A DNA stretch of 64,000 nt, from NCBI RefSeq assembly GCF_000149955.1, contig NC_030998.1, forward strand, positions 1,406,020-1,470,019, read 5' to 3'. Each line of letters begins with the position of its first letter. Position 1 is the stretch's first letter. Positions 32,600 to 42,824 of this stretch are shown here, piece by piece. Below the pieces are notes generated by a model. It was not told where the DNA came from, did no database searches, and was given only the letters and a program-made list of their open reading frames with translations. The position numbers were made by a program, and so were the translations under genes. Origin of the DNA: Fusarium oxysporum f. sp. lycopersici 4287. Its lineage: Eukaryota; Ascomycota; Sordariomycetes; Hypocreales; Nectriaceae.

Positions 32600-34135
32600 T
32601 CAGATCTTGACTTCTTCCGTCGGTTCGACGTCGTACTCAATCTCGGTTCGGATGACGTATTTCGCTCCCTTTCGCACACCGGTGCCTTCATGCAATGTCG
32701 CGTTGATCTCACCATGAGGGAAGATAGCCGCGCCGCCCATTACTGGACGAACAGGGTATGCATTCAGGATTCCTTCTCGCGCAGCCGGGAGGAAGTATGT
32801 GGTTTCGCCGCCCTCGAAGTCTTGATTGAGGTAGATCAGGAACGTGAACAGCGAGCTCTGCTTCTTCTCGGCCGGCGAGTCGTCATATACGTATTTATCT
32901 TCCTTCGTAATGCCGCTCGGGGGCCACGCGCCGTCGATGTGTGCTCGATACTCTGCTCCTGGGACACTGTGATCGTTAGTGGTGGGGTTGGCATCAGAGG
33001 CCTGGGAACCTACTAGCGATACACTCGGAAGCGGCGGTTGATGCCACGAGCCAAGCGCCCGTTCATTGACACGGGCACGAAAGGTTGAATGCGCGACCAT
33101 AGCGTGTCGTGAAAGGTCTTATCGATAACCCAGTAAAAGTTGTGCGCTAGAATGCTGATGTCGCCATCTTCCCGAAGCGGTGCATCAGGTACGAAATTGA
33201 CGTATTCGCCTGCGGCTATAATAGCTTTGCACTCTTCGGGGTAGAGAACATTCGTGGCTACGCTGAGACCCTGGACGACAGGATGTGGTCGATGTGTCGT
33301 CGGCGGCGGCGTTGTCGACAGAGGAACAGCCTCGGGTGTCGAAGCGTAAAGGATGGCGTCGTGATGGTTCGGCGGCTTGCGCTCGGGGCCGGGTGTTGTC
33401 TCGATGATGCGAATGTTCTTCTTGAGAGACTCGGGCGCCGAAGCAACGAGACTGCCATCGAGGACCGAGGCATAGACTTGCTCGGTTGGAGTATCGGGAC
33501 GAAGATCCCAAATCTCCTGGAGTGCAATTGATGAAGGCTGGATGATCGCATTTGGGTTTCGGTCTTCATGGCCGCAAACTCGAAGCACCGCATCAATCAC
33601 CTTGATGAGTGTCTCTTCCCTCTCTGAGCGCTTGACAAGCCCTTGCTGATCGGGAATCGTCGACAGACCACTGATGACATCAAGATCTCGAACCCATCGA
33701 CAAAGAGCACCGAGCTTGGGCTGCTCGCCACGAATCTTCATCTCTGCAAGCAGAATTCGGGCTTCGGTATATTTCCGATCGGCAAGAGCAGCAGTGACCT
33801 GCGCCGTGAGGTTCGCGCCAGCAGCATTATTGACACCAGTTGTGCAAGCTTGTCTGAAGTCGTAGACAGCAACTCTCAAGTCTTTGCACAGCTTTGACTT
33901 GATCAAGCCAGGAGTACTGGGCGAGCGAATTGAGTGTGTCGATGGTAATCTCGAGCTCTTCTTCGGACACAACGGTATGGAGGTTCTTGGGCTCAAAGTG
34001 CGTGGTCGTGCCATCGGGGAGGCAGGCGTCGGGATCGAAGGCGAAGTCGGTCTCTCGCAATCTTACTGAGGGTGTTTCGGATTGGGCTTGAGCTTCGCTG
34101 CTTGCTTGCGCTTCCTTGGACTTTGGCTTGGCCAT
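32600..34135 (-). CDS. Prolyl-4-hydroxylase-type 2OG-Fe(II) dioxygenase, one frameshift
   Basis: The main exon (33014-34135) and the last exon (32600-32966) are joined by a 47-nt intron with a CTAAC branch. The catalytic core holds the iron ligands HID in YRAHIDGAWPP and the distal histidine in INATLHEGTGVRKGAKYVIRTE. The lysine in that segment is the usual 2-oxoglutarate partner. The N-terminal 200 residues include ACTTGVNNAAGANLTAQVTAALADRKYTEAR as a helical part. The frame changes near 33907-33916: EITIDTLNSLAQY is followed in the next frame by GLIKSKLCKDLRVAVYD. One surplus base in TACTCCTGGC explains it and gives a 495-residue product. Such enzymes hydroxylate proline or other side chains. 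It may be a sequence error or a new pseudogene. Confidence 0.82.
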
Positions 34136-34426
34136 GATGGTTCGATAATGGATAGGAAGAGTTGGTGGGGATGGAAATTTACGTGGGGGAATTGACGACG
34201 AGAAGGGACCAATTGGAGTGGCAAAAACGGTCTGTGATGGCAGAACCATGAAATGCGGGAATGTGATCCACCACGACGATACAGGGTAGCCATGAGCATT
34301 TGACAGATTGGGATTCATTACCGGATTGTTTCTCAAACTGGTAGGGAAAGTCGGGGTGACTCTATAGACTAGCTCAGCAACCCGCGTTGGTTTCCTGCTT
34401 GATCTATCGGCTGTCAAGCGCGCTGC

Positions 34427-35641
34427 CTACTCATCACCAACTTCCGTTTCCACTCTCTTCAAGTCTAAGTCCAAGAGCTTGATGTACTCTACTCGGTCCA
34501 CATAATCATCGCTGCAACGTTCACCGCTGCCCGGATAGGTCCATCCGCGCCTACCACCAAAATCTCCGATGCAGTACCCAACATCATCATCATACTCCAG
34601 GTCGTAAACCCTCCCATAAGCTGATATAGCTTTTTCAGAGCCCTTTTCATCCTCGTCATCGAGGTTGTTGCCCACAGCTGTCCAACTGACTTCCTTGTGA
34701 TCTGCGTACTCAAAACGGACAAGGACCTTGATCTCCTGGAAGATGTTGAAGCCGAACCACATATGGAGATCTTCGTCCCAACTGTCGGGATTATTCTTTT
34801 CGTACAAATGACCATACTCCTTAAAGGGAAGGAACTCATCCAAAGCCTCAATGAATGCATGGATGGCATCGTTACAACCCCGCTCACGCATATCATTGTA
34901 CTTGCCGCCGCAGTCGTGATAGATAGGACCGTAGCCGCGAGTCTTTTGAACCAAAAGTGTGCCCTTGCCTATCAGATAGAGCTGGGGTGCTCTTACCCAT
35001 CAGGAGGCACGCCCTCAATCCATGTTGCTACCAGGCCACGAGCAGAGTTCGGCTTTGAGTTCTTCCAGGGTCTCAGGGAGGTCAACAATCCAACTTAAAT
35101 CAAACTCAATAGCAAGTGTGCACACCGGAATGTTAGAAGAGGATAGGGGATCAAAGAATGGGAGGCCGGTACTGCAATGTTAAGGACTTCCAGTCTGTTG
35201 TTCTGATACAGAATATGTCTCGCCGAGGGAAAACCATATACCCCTGTTCTTCGTGGGGGTTTCGACTTGTGAGGATCGCAGGACAGCCAAGATAGCCCTG
35301 GCGGTAGTCAGGAAGTCGAAGCCACATGGAATATATCTCTTCGGTGATGACTTCGCGAGACAGCTTGCAAGCTCCCCGGAGGCCGCCATCCCACATATAG
35401 GCTGATCGGTTGTTGTTAGGGATTCCTCATCGCCGTTAGGGCCCTGCTTGTTGTCGAGGGCTCGTAAAGTAAGTCGATCTCTTCCCCCAGTCTTGACCGT
35501 GTCAACGTTGACGTAGTGCAACCCGGCCTACTCATAAGATTCATATCCGGGGATAGCAGAAATAATACATGCTGCTTTCCATATCTGGAGCTGAATCTCG
35601 GTTGGGAGGCGTGGGAACGGGTGGAAGTTAGGTGAAGACAT
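34427..35641 (-). pseudogene. 2EXR-family gene 1, heavily degraded
   Basis: The start MSSPNFHPFPRLPTEIQLQIWKAAC is the N-terminal 2EXR signature (F-x-R-L-P-x-E-I-R-x-x-I-W). An in-frame TAG at 35528-35530 precedes AGLHYVNVDTV, which aligns with the paralogs. A frame change near 35410-35425 separates LDNKQGPNGDEESL from NRSAYMWDGGLRGACKLSREVI. Further breaks occur at a TGA after YRPPIL and near 35045, where NSARGLVATWIEGVPPDG is in another frame. The last 175 codons are open (KTRGYGPIYHDCGGKYNDM ... VETEVGDE). The 2EXR family is large in filamentous ascomycetes and has no known biochemical role. With at least four lesions this copy is not functional. Confidence 0.75.
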
Positions 35642-36555
35642 CTTGTGAACTGATGTGATTTGCGATGAAGGCTTGTGATGGAGAAGGGTTTAGAAGAAGA
35701 GTGAAGAGTGAGGAGTGATGGATGAAGAAAAGGAAAGGATGTGTGGTGGGAGTCATTCGCCGTATAAACAAATGCACGTGGTTGTTATCTGTTTGCATTT
35801 CGCAGTGGCAGTAACAGTGAGTGTGACAGTGGCACAAGGTTTGTCTACCTGAATCGAGTCAAGCCAATCATATGCGAGAACTGTTTATGAGTACAGTTAA
35901 GCTCAAGGACTTGGCCATGGACAAGATTTCACTGGCAGTGTAGTCCGCGGAGAGCCAATGACTCTTGCAGTCACCACTTACGGAGCCAGCCACTGCTCAA
36001 AATATGAGACACTTTTTCCTGAAGTCATTTTAACGGCAGATGGTTGGGACTCTAAAGTCCCGGTGGCTCAGACATAATGATGTAGCTTTATCAGCGACTA
36101 TCAAGAGACCTTTCACCAGGCTGTGGACTTAAGTAAATTGGGGAATTGACAGCAATTTCAGGTTGTTCATGAGTGGTTTATATCAAATTATCAAGTTGTT
36201 TGAGGACATCCCACTATAAGAAGATATAGTTCTCACTTTTCTTTTACTATGAAGTACAAATCGTGATTCGTGAATTCTAGACTTCACCCCTTGATTTCCT
36301 TTTGTCTTCTTTGTACGCGCTGTCTCATTCTTTCTTCGCCAACAAATGAGTTACTAAGTCTCCTTATCCGACATGCTTCGTTGTTCGTGCTACAGGGAGA
36401 AAATATCATGACATAGGACCTGTTGAAGTCCTCGATGTTCGGACCACATCCCTGCCAACTCTCACCCATTCGGCGATTCAGATATTCCATGAATCTCTCC
36501 GTTGTGATGGACTCTTCTAGTCATGCACCTGATCCATTCTCGAATCCTCAGCAGG
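35642..36555. other. Gene-free stretch
   Basis: About 0.9 kb containing the presumed promoter of 2EXR 1. No supported gene or repeat. Confidence 0.5.
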
Positions 36556-37974
36556 TCACTGGCCGCGACGAATAAGAATCTTGATATAGTTATCTGGTAC
36601 GAAGCCGTCGAACATATATGTCATTGCGAGATTCTCGTCGTCAAAAACAGAAACATCGAAAAGCCACCAAAGATGGTGGACAAAGTCAAGCATAGCTGAT
36701 GTTTCTTTTAGTGAGCCCGGGTACTCTTTATCGGGGCGAGGGTCCAAATAAACTGTCACATAAGCATGGTCGCAATCGTGGAATACTGCAATCTCATTAA
36801 ACGTGCCNNNNNNNNNNNNNNNNNNNNNNNNNNNNNNNNNNNNNNNNNNNNNNNNNNNNNNNNNNNNNNNNNNNNNNNNNNNNNNNNNNNNNNNNNNNNN
36901 NNNNNNNNNNNNNNNNNNNNNNNNNNNNNNNNNNNNNNNNNNNNNNNNNNNNNNNNNNNNNNNNNNNNNNNNNNNNNNNNNNNNNNNNNNNNNNNNNNNN
37001 NNNNNNNNNNNNNNNNNNNNNNNNNNNNNNNNNNNNNNNNNNNNNNNNNNNNNNNNNNNNNNNNNNNNNNNNNNNNNNNNNNNNNNNNNNNNNNNNNNNN
37101 NNNNNNNNNNNNNNNNNNNNNNNNNNNNNNNNNNNNNNNNNNNNNNNNNNNNNNNNNNNNNNNNNNNNNNNNNNNNNNNNNNNNNNNNNNNNNNNNNNNN
37201 NNNNNNNNNNNNNNNNNNNNNNNNNNNNNNNNNNNNNNNNNNNNNNNNNNNNNNNNNNNNNNNNNNNNNNNNNNNNNNNNNNNNNNNNNNNNNNNNNNNN
37301 NNNNNNNNNNNNNNNNNNNNNNNNNNNNNNNNNNNNNNNNNNNNNNNNNNNNNNNNNNNNNNNNNNNNNNNNNNNNNNNNNNNNNNNNNNNNNNNNNNNN
37401 NNNNNNNNNNNNNNNNNNNNNNNNNNNNNNNNNNNNNNNNNNNNNNNNNNNNNGTATCGCTCAGGACTTGAAGTATTGGGGGTACAGTTGGCAAGCCTTG
37501 CTCAAGCTTTCGTCAACGTCGAGGGGACCAAGACCTTTGTCCTGAATACCTCCCCAAAGCTTGAGTTGAAAGCGCGTAGCAATAACGTCTCTCGACTCTT
37601 AACAGGCTTCCCAGAGACCAACACCCCAGATGTGAGCAGATCTGTTGGCGTGACCAATAGACTCTTGAATTTCGGGCGAGGTCTTGAAATCGGGATGAAG
37701 CGCTGTCATCTTCATTGGTTCCCCTTTTCCATACTCAACCACAGGTACTTTGCTATCCCTGAGGGATACCAGGTCGATGTAGTGTAGGCCATGCTCATTA
37801 TCCGCAAAAGGAAAACAAGACGTTTCCAAATTTTCAGTCGCAGTTCTATCGGAAGCTTTGGGAACAGATGGAAAGTACGTGAAGCATTCCGTTGGCCGAG
37901 AGGGTTGACACGTTTTCTTCTTGCTTGCCTGTAACATCGGGATCAGGATCTTCGACGTTCACGAGTTGTTCCAT
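36556..37974 (-). pseudogene. 2EXR-family gene 2, broken and split by an assembly gap
   Basis: The start MEQLVNVEDPDPDVTGKQ leads to the 2EXR helix in a second frame (HLFPKLPIELRLKIWK) and then ETSCFPFADNEHGLHYIDLVSL in a third. Each step is explained by one missing base, the second in ATTTGGAAACG where three Gs are expected. The conserved GLWEACKESRDVI is cut by TAA at 37599-37601 in the place of the lysine codon. The middle is lost in the 646-base gap, and the end (GTFNEIAVFHDCDHAYVTVY ... DNYIKILIRRGQ) is open to 36556. The lesions on the 5' side of the gap are enough to call it a pseudogene. Confidence 0.72.
36808..37453. other. Assembly gap (646 n)
   Basis: An unresolved run of n inside 2EXR gene 2. 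Its true length is unknown. The frame happens to stay open through it only because n codons are unread. Confidence 0.99.
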
Positions 37975-38480
37975 GATACTTGAGCTTTGTTAGATTTATG
38001 CCATAATTGAGTAGCGGATGTCTTGCAAGTGTACCTGGGTAATGGTGGTCGAATAACCCAGAAGCTGTGGTAAAATGAGGTTGCGGTGAAGGAGAACTTA
38101 GAAGTATGGAGAGTAAAGAAGGCGGAAGAGGGGAAATCTCTGGAGGCTTGGGCCTCTGCTTTATAAACAATAACATGCAATGTTAAGGTTGTACCGCTGG
38201 CAGTGGCAGTGCCCGCGGCAACGGCGGTGCTGTTTTATGGACAAGCGAGGTGACGAGCCTGGAGAACAAGATGCCAGGGCGGGGTGCGGGAGTTAGGCAA
38301 CCAGACTTTTGGATATTCTCAGCGACAAGACAGAGTTGAAGAAAGAGAAAATTGAACTAGTATTTGGGCATGATAATATCAAGGAAATTGAAGTGAAACA
38401 AGCTGTTAGTTGCTTGAAGGGATAGCTTCATCAATTCATAACGCTATTTAAATCTACCAACATCCCATCTTCAAATGTTT
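37975..38480. other. Intergenic
   Basis: The stretch holds the promoter of 2EXR 2 and the 3' flank of the AsaB-like gene. Nothing else is seen. Confidence 0.5.
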
Positions 38481-39473
38481 CTAGTAAAACACCAAGCATC
38501 TGACCTCAATACTCTGTCGCCCCTTCGCATCCGCCGGCGTAGCAGGGTCAACAAACGCAGTATGAGGCGTATATCCCGCCAACCCATGCTGCCCACCCTC
38601 ATGGACCTCACTCTTTGAATCGAAACACTTAATCAACATGACCTCCTCTGGCGTCATGTCCTTGGCGTAATAAAACTTGTGTCCATCATTAGGCGCAACA
38701 GAATATGTCTCGCCTTTGATTTGATAGCCCTCTGTTGAGCGAAGTGTCGATGCATGGGGGAGAACTTCCTTTCCACGGTCGTCGTCGTCGTTGTCGTCGC
38801 GGTTGGGGTAAAGAAGATCGACTTTGATCATATCTTCAGGTTTTGTGGTGCGATAGTCGACGACTGCGAGGGGGAAGTCTGTCGCGGGATGGCCAATTGG
38901 TCGCCAGACGTTGATGATTTGGTATCGACCCTTGAGAAGCTCCTCTGTCTCTGAGGGATCGGTGTGTCGTCTCACACGAGCTTCAGCAGCACCGGGCGTT
39001 TGATCGACATGGACTTGCTGCACAGGCTGCCTCGGACTCGACTTCTCCCTCCTGCGAATCGTATGATCGAAGATAACAACCTTCTTGATCTCAGGAATCC
39101 TCTCTTTGAGCAGCGCTTCAACTTCTCCGTAGTATCCATTCCTCACAGCCGCATCGTCAGTGAATTCAGTTTCTTTGGCGGGAGACTTGAAGACATCGAA
39201 ACCAGAAACATCTACACCGAAACTGGTAATGCTAGCGGCGCTGCGAATATCCACGACATCGCGCTTGTGCTGACTGCGCTCAAAGGAAGTTTGATCAACG
39301 TCGACTTTAGCCCATGGCTTGACTCTGTTTCCGTTGTCATCCAGACTCGATGTCGGATCGATGTAGTTGAAGAGTCCAGTTGTCATTTTGGTGGTTGTGA
39401 AGTGGAAAGGTCTGAGTTGAGCGGGGTTGAAGAGCGGCTTGAGAATGGGTCTTGTTCTGAGAAGTCGTGACAT
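38481..39473 (-). CDS. AsaB/CmcJ-like oxygenase-family protein
   Basis: A single exon of 330 residues from the ATG at 39473. An inner start at 39386 (MTTGLFNYIDP) would remove an arginine-rich leader (MSRLLRTRPILKPLFNPAQL) that resembles a mitochondrial targeting sequence. Family marks are KKVVIFDHTIRRRE, VHVDQTPGAAEARVRRH, YQIINVWRPIGHPATDFPLAVVDYRT and HKFYYAKDMTPEEVMLIKCFDS. These define the fungal CmcJ/AsaB group, described as hydroxylases, desaturases or methoxylation-related enzymes in secondary metabolism. The conserved histidines could bind iron. It lies 0.8 kb from an FAD monooxygenase and 3.4 kb from an MFS transporter, which suggests a small metabolic group without a backbone enzyme. 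Confidence 0.82.
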   Translation of the reverse strand: MSRLLRTRPILKPLFNPAQLRPFHFTTTKMTTGLFNYIDPTSSLDDNGNRVKPWAKVDVDQTSFERSQHKRDVVDIRSAASITSFGVDVSGFDVFKSPAKETEFTDDAAVRNGYYGEVEALLKERIPEIKKVVIFDHTIRRREKSSPRQPVQQVHVDQTPGAAEARVRRHTDPSETEELLKGRYQIINVWRPIGHPATDFPLAVVDYRTTKPEDMIKVDLLYPNRDDNDDDDRGKEVLPHASTLRSTEGYQIKGETYSVAPNDGHKFYYAKDMTPEEVMLIKCFDSKSEVHEGGQHGLAGYTPHTAFVDPATPADAKGRQSIEVRCLVFY

Positions 39474-40228
39474 GCAGGTCTGAGATTTGAAGATGGGGAA
39501 ATCGAATTGACTACGGCTGTTTCTTATATCCAATTATCGGTAGTTCAATTCGGAACCTTGTGTAAAAACCCCGTCTTTTATTTGTTGGTATCCCACTGTC
39601 ATTCATTTGTCATCGTAATGAAATTTGTAAGCTCGGGTTTGCCGATGACGTTTGCGGGACCGTCAAGCATGCTGTAACACTAACAGATCACGTCACTTTA
39701 CAGTGGCGATACTACAGGATCTGTTACTGTCTTAACTGGACCAGATTATCAATTTGCCGAGCTCAACGACGTTATTGGAGGCGTTGTCTCGAATAAGCCG
39801 TTGGCATTTCTGTTCATTCAACGTTTGCGCCTTTGACTAATTTTAATTCCTTTCAGCCCACATACCTGTATTCATGTTAAGCAGCATCTCACGTTATCAT
39901 TCGACAAGATTCGACAGCGCATGGGCACGCCTGACAAGCAGTATCCAGATGCGGTCGCAAGGCGCAGATGACGAGTCAGTGATACCGCCAAAGGACTTCC
40001 CCTTTCACAGCTTGACAGTCGAGGTCGCCGAGGATGCTAGATCCGTGGCTCCAGTTCCTCCCGCTGGGCATGTCAAGAGGTTACATTGTTCACACGAAAC
40101 TGGCGTTGCATTCCCTTGAAGATATGAGATTGATCATTAAGTCTAACAGTCTAGTACGCTTCGCTAAATCATCTAAAAGCACCTACAAGTACAAGCTAAA
40201 AAAAAGCCATTCCCGAATTGACAGCCTC
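39474..40228. other. Intergenic
   Basis: Nothing recognised beyond the promoter of the AsaB-like gene and the 3' flank of the FAD monooxygenase. Confidence 0.5.
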
Positions 40229-41608
40229 TCAGTAAACCTTGTTCTCCTGAGGATCCGTCCAAGCAATCTTGCCAACATGTCTCTCCGGTCCCTTGATGAA
40301 GGTCAACTTTGGCGACTGCGCCATCTTGGGTGCACCCAAACCAAACAACATGTTCTGAATGGCAGTGATGCCAATGATATGCTTGTCGATGAACTTGAAC
40401 ACTCCAGTCTGCCAAGTGGCGCTGGAAGTAGCCTGACCCGAGCCCCGGCAAGCTTCAACAACGGGATCCATGCGTGAAGCTTGGTACGACTGGAAAGCGG
40501 TCGTGAGTTGAGCGTGGGTTGGGATGGGGGACTTCTGGCGGAGAGCGTAGAGCTGGTTGACCAGGGCGACGACGTCGATAAGGCCATTGTTGCAACCTGC
40601 GCCTGTGCTGGGGGTGAACTTGTGAGCCGAGTCACCTGCGAGAACGACACGGCCGCCCCAGCTCCAGTGGCTGACGACGCCTTCTTCGAGACTGACGAGG
40701 CCGGACTGAGTGCGAGCGTTGAAGGCCTCTTTGAGGGTGAGTTTGCCTCCGGGCGCAAGAGGAATGTGTCCCCATCGCTCAACAAGATCGACTTGATCCT
40801 GCTCAGTGTATCGCACCCGATCGCGAGTAGGCGCATCCAACTTCTCATAAAGACCCATGACGGAAGAATCCTCACCGGCAAAGAGCTGTGTGGCCGCACC
40901 AGGACCGTGAGTTTCACAGGTAGTGCCAGGCTCGATGCCAGCGAACTTGGTAGGCATGCGCAGCCAGAGAGCTCGGAATGTGGTCAGGAAGGGCTTCTCG
41001 TCGTTGACATCGTCAGAGCCTGCATCTTCAGCGAGAGCGCGCATCTTGTTTCGAACGAAACTGTGAGCGCCATCTGCTCCGATGACGATGGAACCCTCGT
41101 AGGATGTTCCATCTTCGCAAGAGACTCGGACGCCGGTTTCGCTGGGGATGATGTCGGCGACTTTCTTGTCGGTAAGGATCTGGCTCTTCTGAAGAGGAGT
41201 GAAAGAGTCGTAGAGGACTTTAGTGAGGTCGTGGCGGCTGACTACACGAGGAAAGGTCCCCAGACTAGAGCTGTTAGGTCGAGAGTATCCTGGGAGAAGG
41301 GGTGAAACTCACAGTTTGTTAAACAGGATGAACCAGTAGGCATCTCCGATATCGCGGCCCTGATGGTCTTGGCGGTTGATCAGGCCTAGAGGAGAACTAA
41401 CTTGCTCAAGAGGAGCAGCAAGACCAAGTTGATCAAGAGCGCGAAGACCCATGGGGTTGAGAACGAGATTGGAGCCAGCATCGATGACTGCGCTAGATCG
41501 ACGTTCCAGAAGGATGAAGTCAATGTTAGCTCGGGAGAGAGCATGAGCCGCTGTGAGGCCAACTGGACCACCTCCGACGATGATTGCTCTGAAGCGCTGA
41601 GTAGGCAT
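40229..41608 (-). CDS. FAD-dependent monooxygenase (meroterpenoid/indole-diterpene type)
   Basis: Exons 41313-41608 and 40229-41270 are joined by a 42-nt GTGAGT...CAG intron with a CTAAC branch and encode 445 residues. The FAD loop is AIIVGGGPVGLTAAHAL (about 8-24), the DG motif IVIGADGAHSFVRNK (about 165), and the second motif VVLAGDSAHKFTPSTGAGCN (about 310). The HKFTPSTGAGCNNGLIDVVALVN ending resembles the fungal group with PaxM- and AusM-type epoxidases and hydroxylases. The C-terminal 60 residues include a hydrophobic patch (IIGITAIQNMLFGLGA), perhaps for membrane contact. The actual substrate is unknown. A 274-codon open frame on the opposite strand is an antisense shadow. Confidence 0.87.
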
Positions 41609-42824
41609 GTTTTGGTTATTTTGGTCCTTGGGATGGTGAGTAAGTAAGAATATTGTGTTGCTGAAGGGTGAGGTTGAGGGTGTTGTTTGTATGAAATGGT
41701 AGTTGATTGAATGCTTGAGTGATGAAATGGATACTTTGAAGCGACTGAACACAGATATATATACTATTGTGTCACTGATGCATCTCGCATCTCGCATTGT
41801 TTTGAGGCTGCAGTCTTAGTGAACTGACGCTAGTGCCAGTGTCTTCGCACTCGGATCCATGCGAGTCGATTGCCAAAAGGGGATTAGTGGGTCGCTGATG
41901 AAAGCTTGACTTTGCGATCAACCAAGATCGAAATGCGATAAGATGCGATACAAACGAGATTGACTCATTCGCATAGGCTATTTCGTCTCTAAAATTATTA
42001 TAAATTTAGAATAATTATTGATAGATTTTACAATTCCTCTAATGTTCCATGAAAAGCCAGTCCGTTTCCTCCATCGGTTACAGGGATGGCCTACCCCACT
42101 GCCCTTGAACAATAACACTGGCGATGCGAACATTGGTGCTGTATCTGATCACCAACGCAATGACAATAAAGAGGAAAATGGGAATAGCAGTCGGAGGAAT
42201 GTATTACGCACTCGATTATCGAACTCGATTATCGCACTCGATTATCGCACTCGCAAAACGAAACGTTCAGGAGGATTGTGTCCTAGCGCCGATTGATTCC
42301 GCAGCCATCCAACGGCTGGCGATCGAGAAAATTGTGATTGGCTCGCATTTTGAGGTCCACTTCGCATTCGGGAGGCCATCAGCCCTATGACGACACGATT
42401 TAGCAGGGCTTAGCGGATTGCTTCAGTAGCATTGGAGGGTAAGCGGGAAGTCAAACTGGCATGCGGTCAGGTGCGGGAGAACTACTCATTACCTTTATTC
42501 GAAGAGGCAAAGCGGTGTTCGGGTTAACAAGCGAAGGATTAAGCCGAGTTTGCCAAAGCTCAGTGTCCTGGAACGAACCAGTTGCAGCCACGCAAGTCTG
42601 AACCAATGACGCAGCGAGATCAGCCTGACTCCCATGAACAACAGAACGATGTGTCCCTGTTCACAATTGGGCAAAGTGACTCACGGTTCGTCTGATGAAG
42701 ATTCTTGAATGCATGTGACTTGAATTCTATCATGAGGCTGTAGGCCGTGTCTATAAAGTCATAATCTATCAATTTCCCTCCCGCAAACATGCTTGCATGC
42801 AACCGCCATTCTATAAATTCCCAT
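41609..42824. other. Intergenic with a short tandem repeat
   Basis: About 1.2 kb. Apart from the 13-nt tandem repeat at 42207-42253 and the promoter of the FAD monooxygenase (TATATATA near 41756), nothing is recognised. Confidence 0.5.
42207..42253. repeat. 13-nt tandem repeat, about 3.6 copies
   Basis: The unit CGCACTCGATTAT is repeated three times with one change (CGAACTCGATTAT in the second copy) and followed by a partial fourth copy. It is between the 5' end of the FAD monooxygenase and the 3' end of MFS gene 2. Confidence 0.8.

Noticed and set aside
40481..41305. A 274-codon plus-strand frame over the FAD monooxygenase
   Set aside because: It is antisense to conserved flavin motifs and crosses the intron.
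42207..42253. CRISPR-like spaced repeats
   Set aside because: The copies are adjacent, without spacers, only 13 nt long, and the DNA is fungal.
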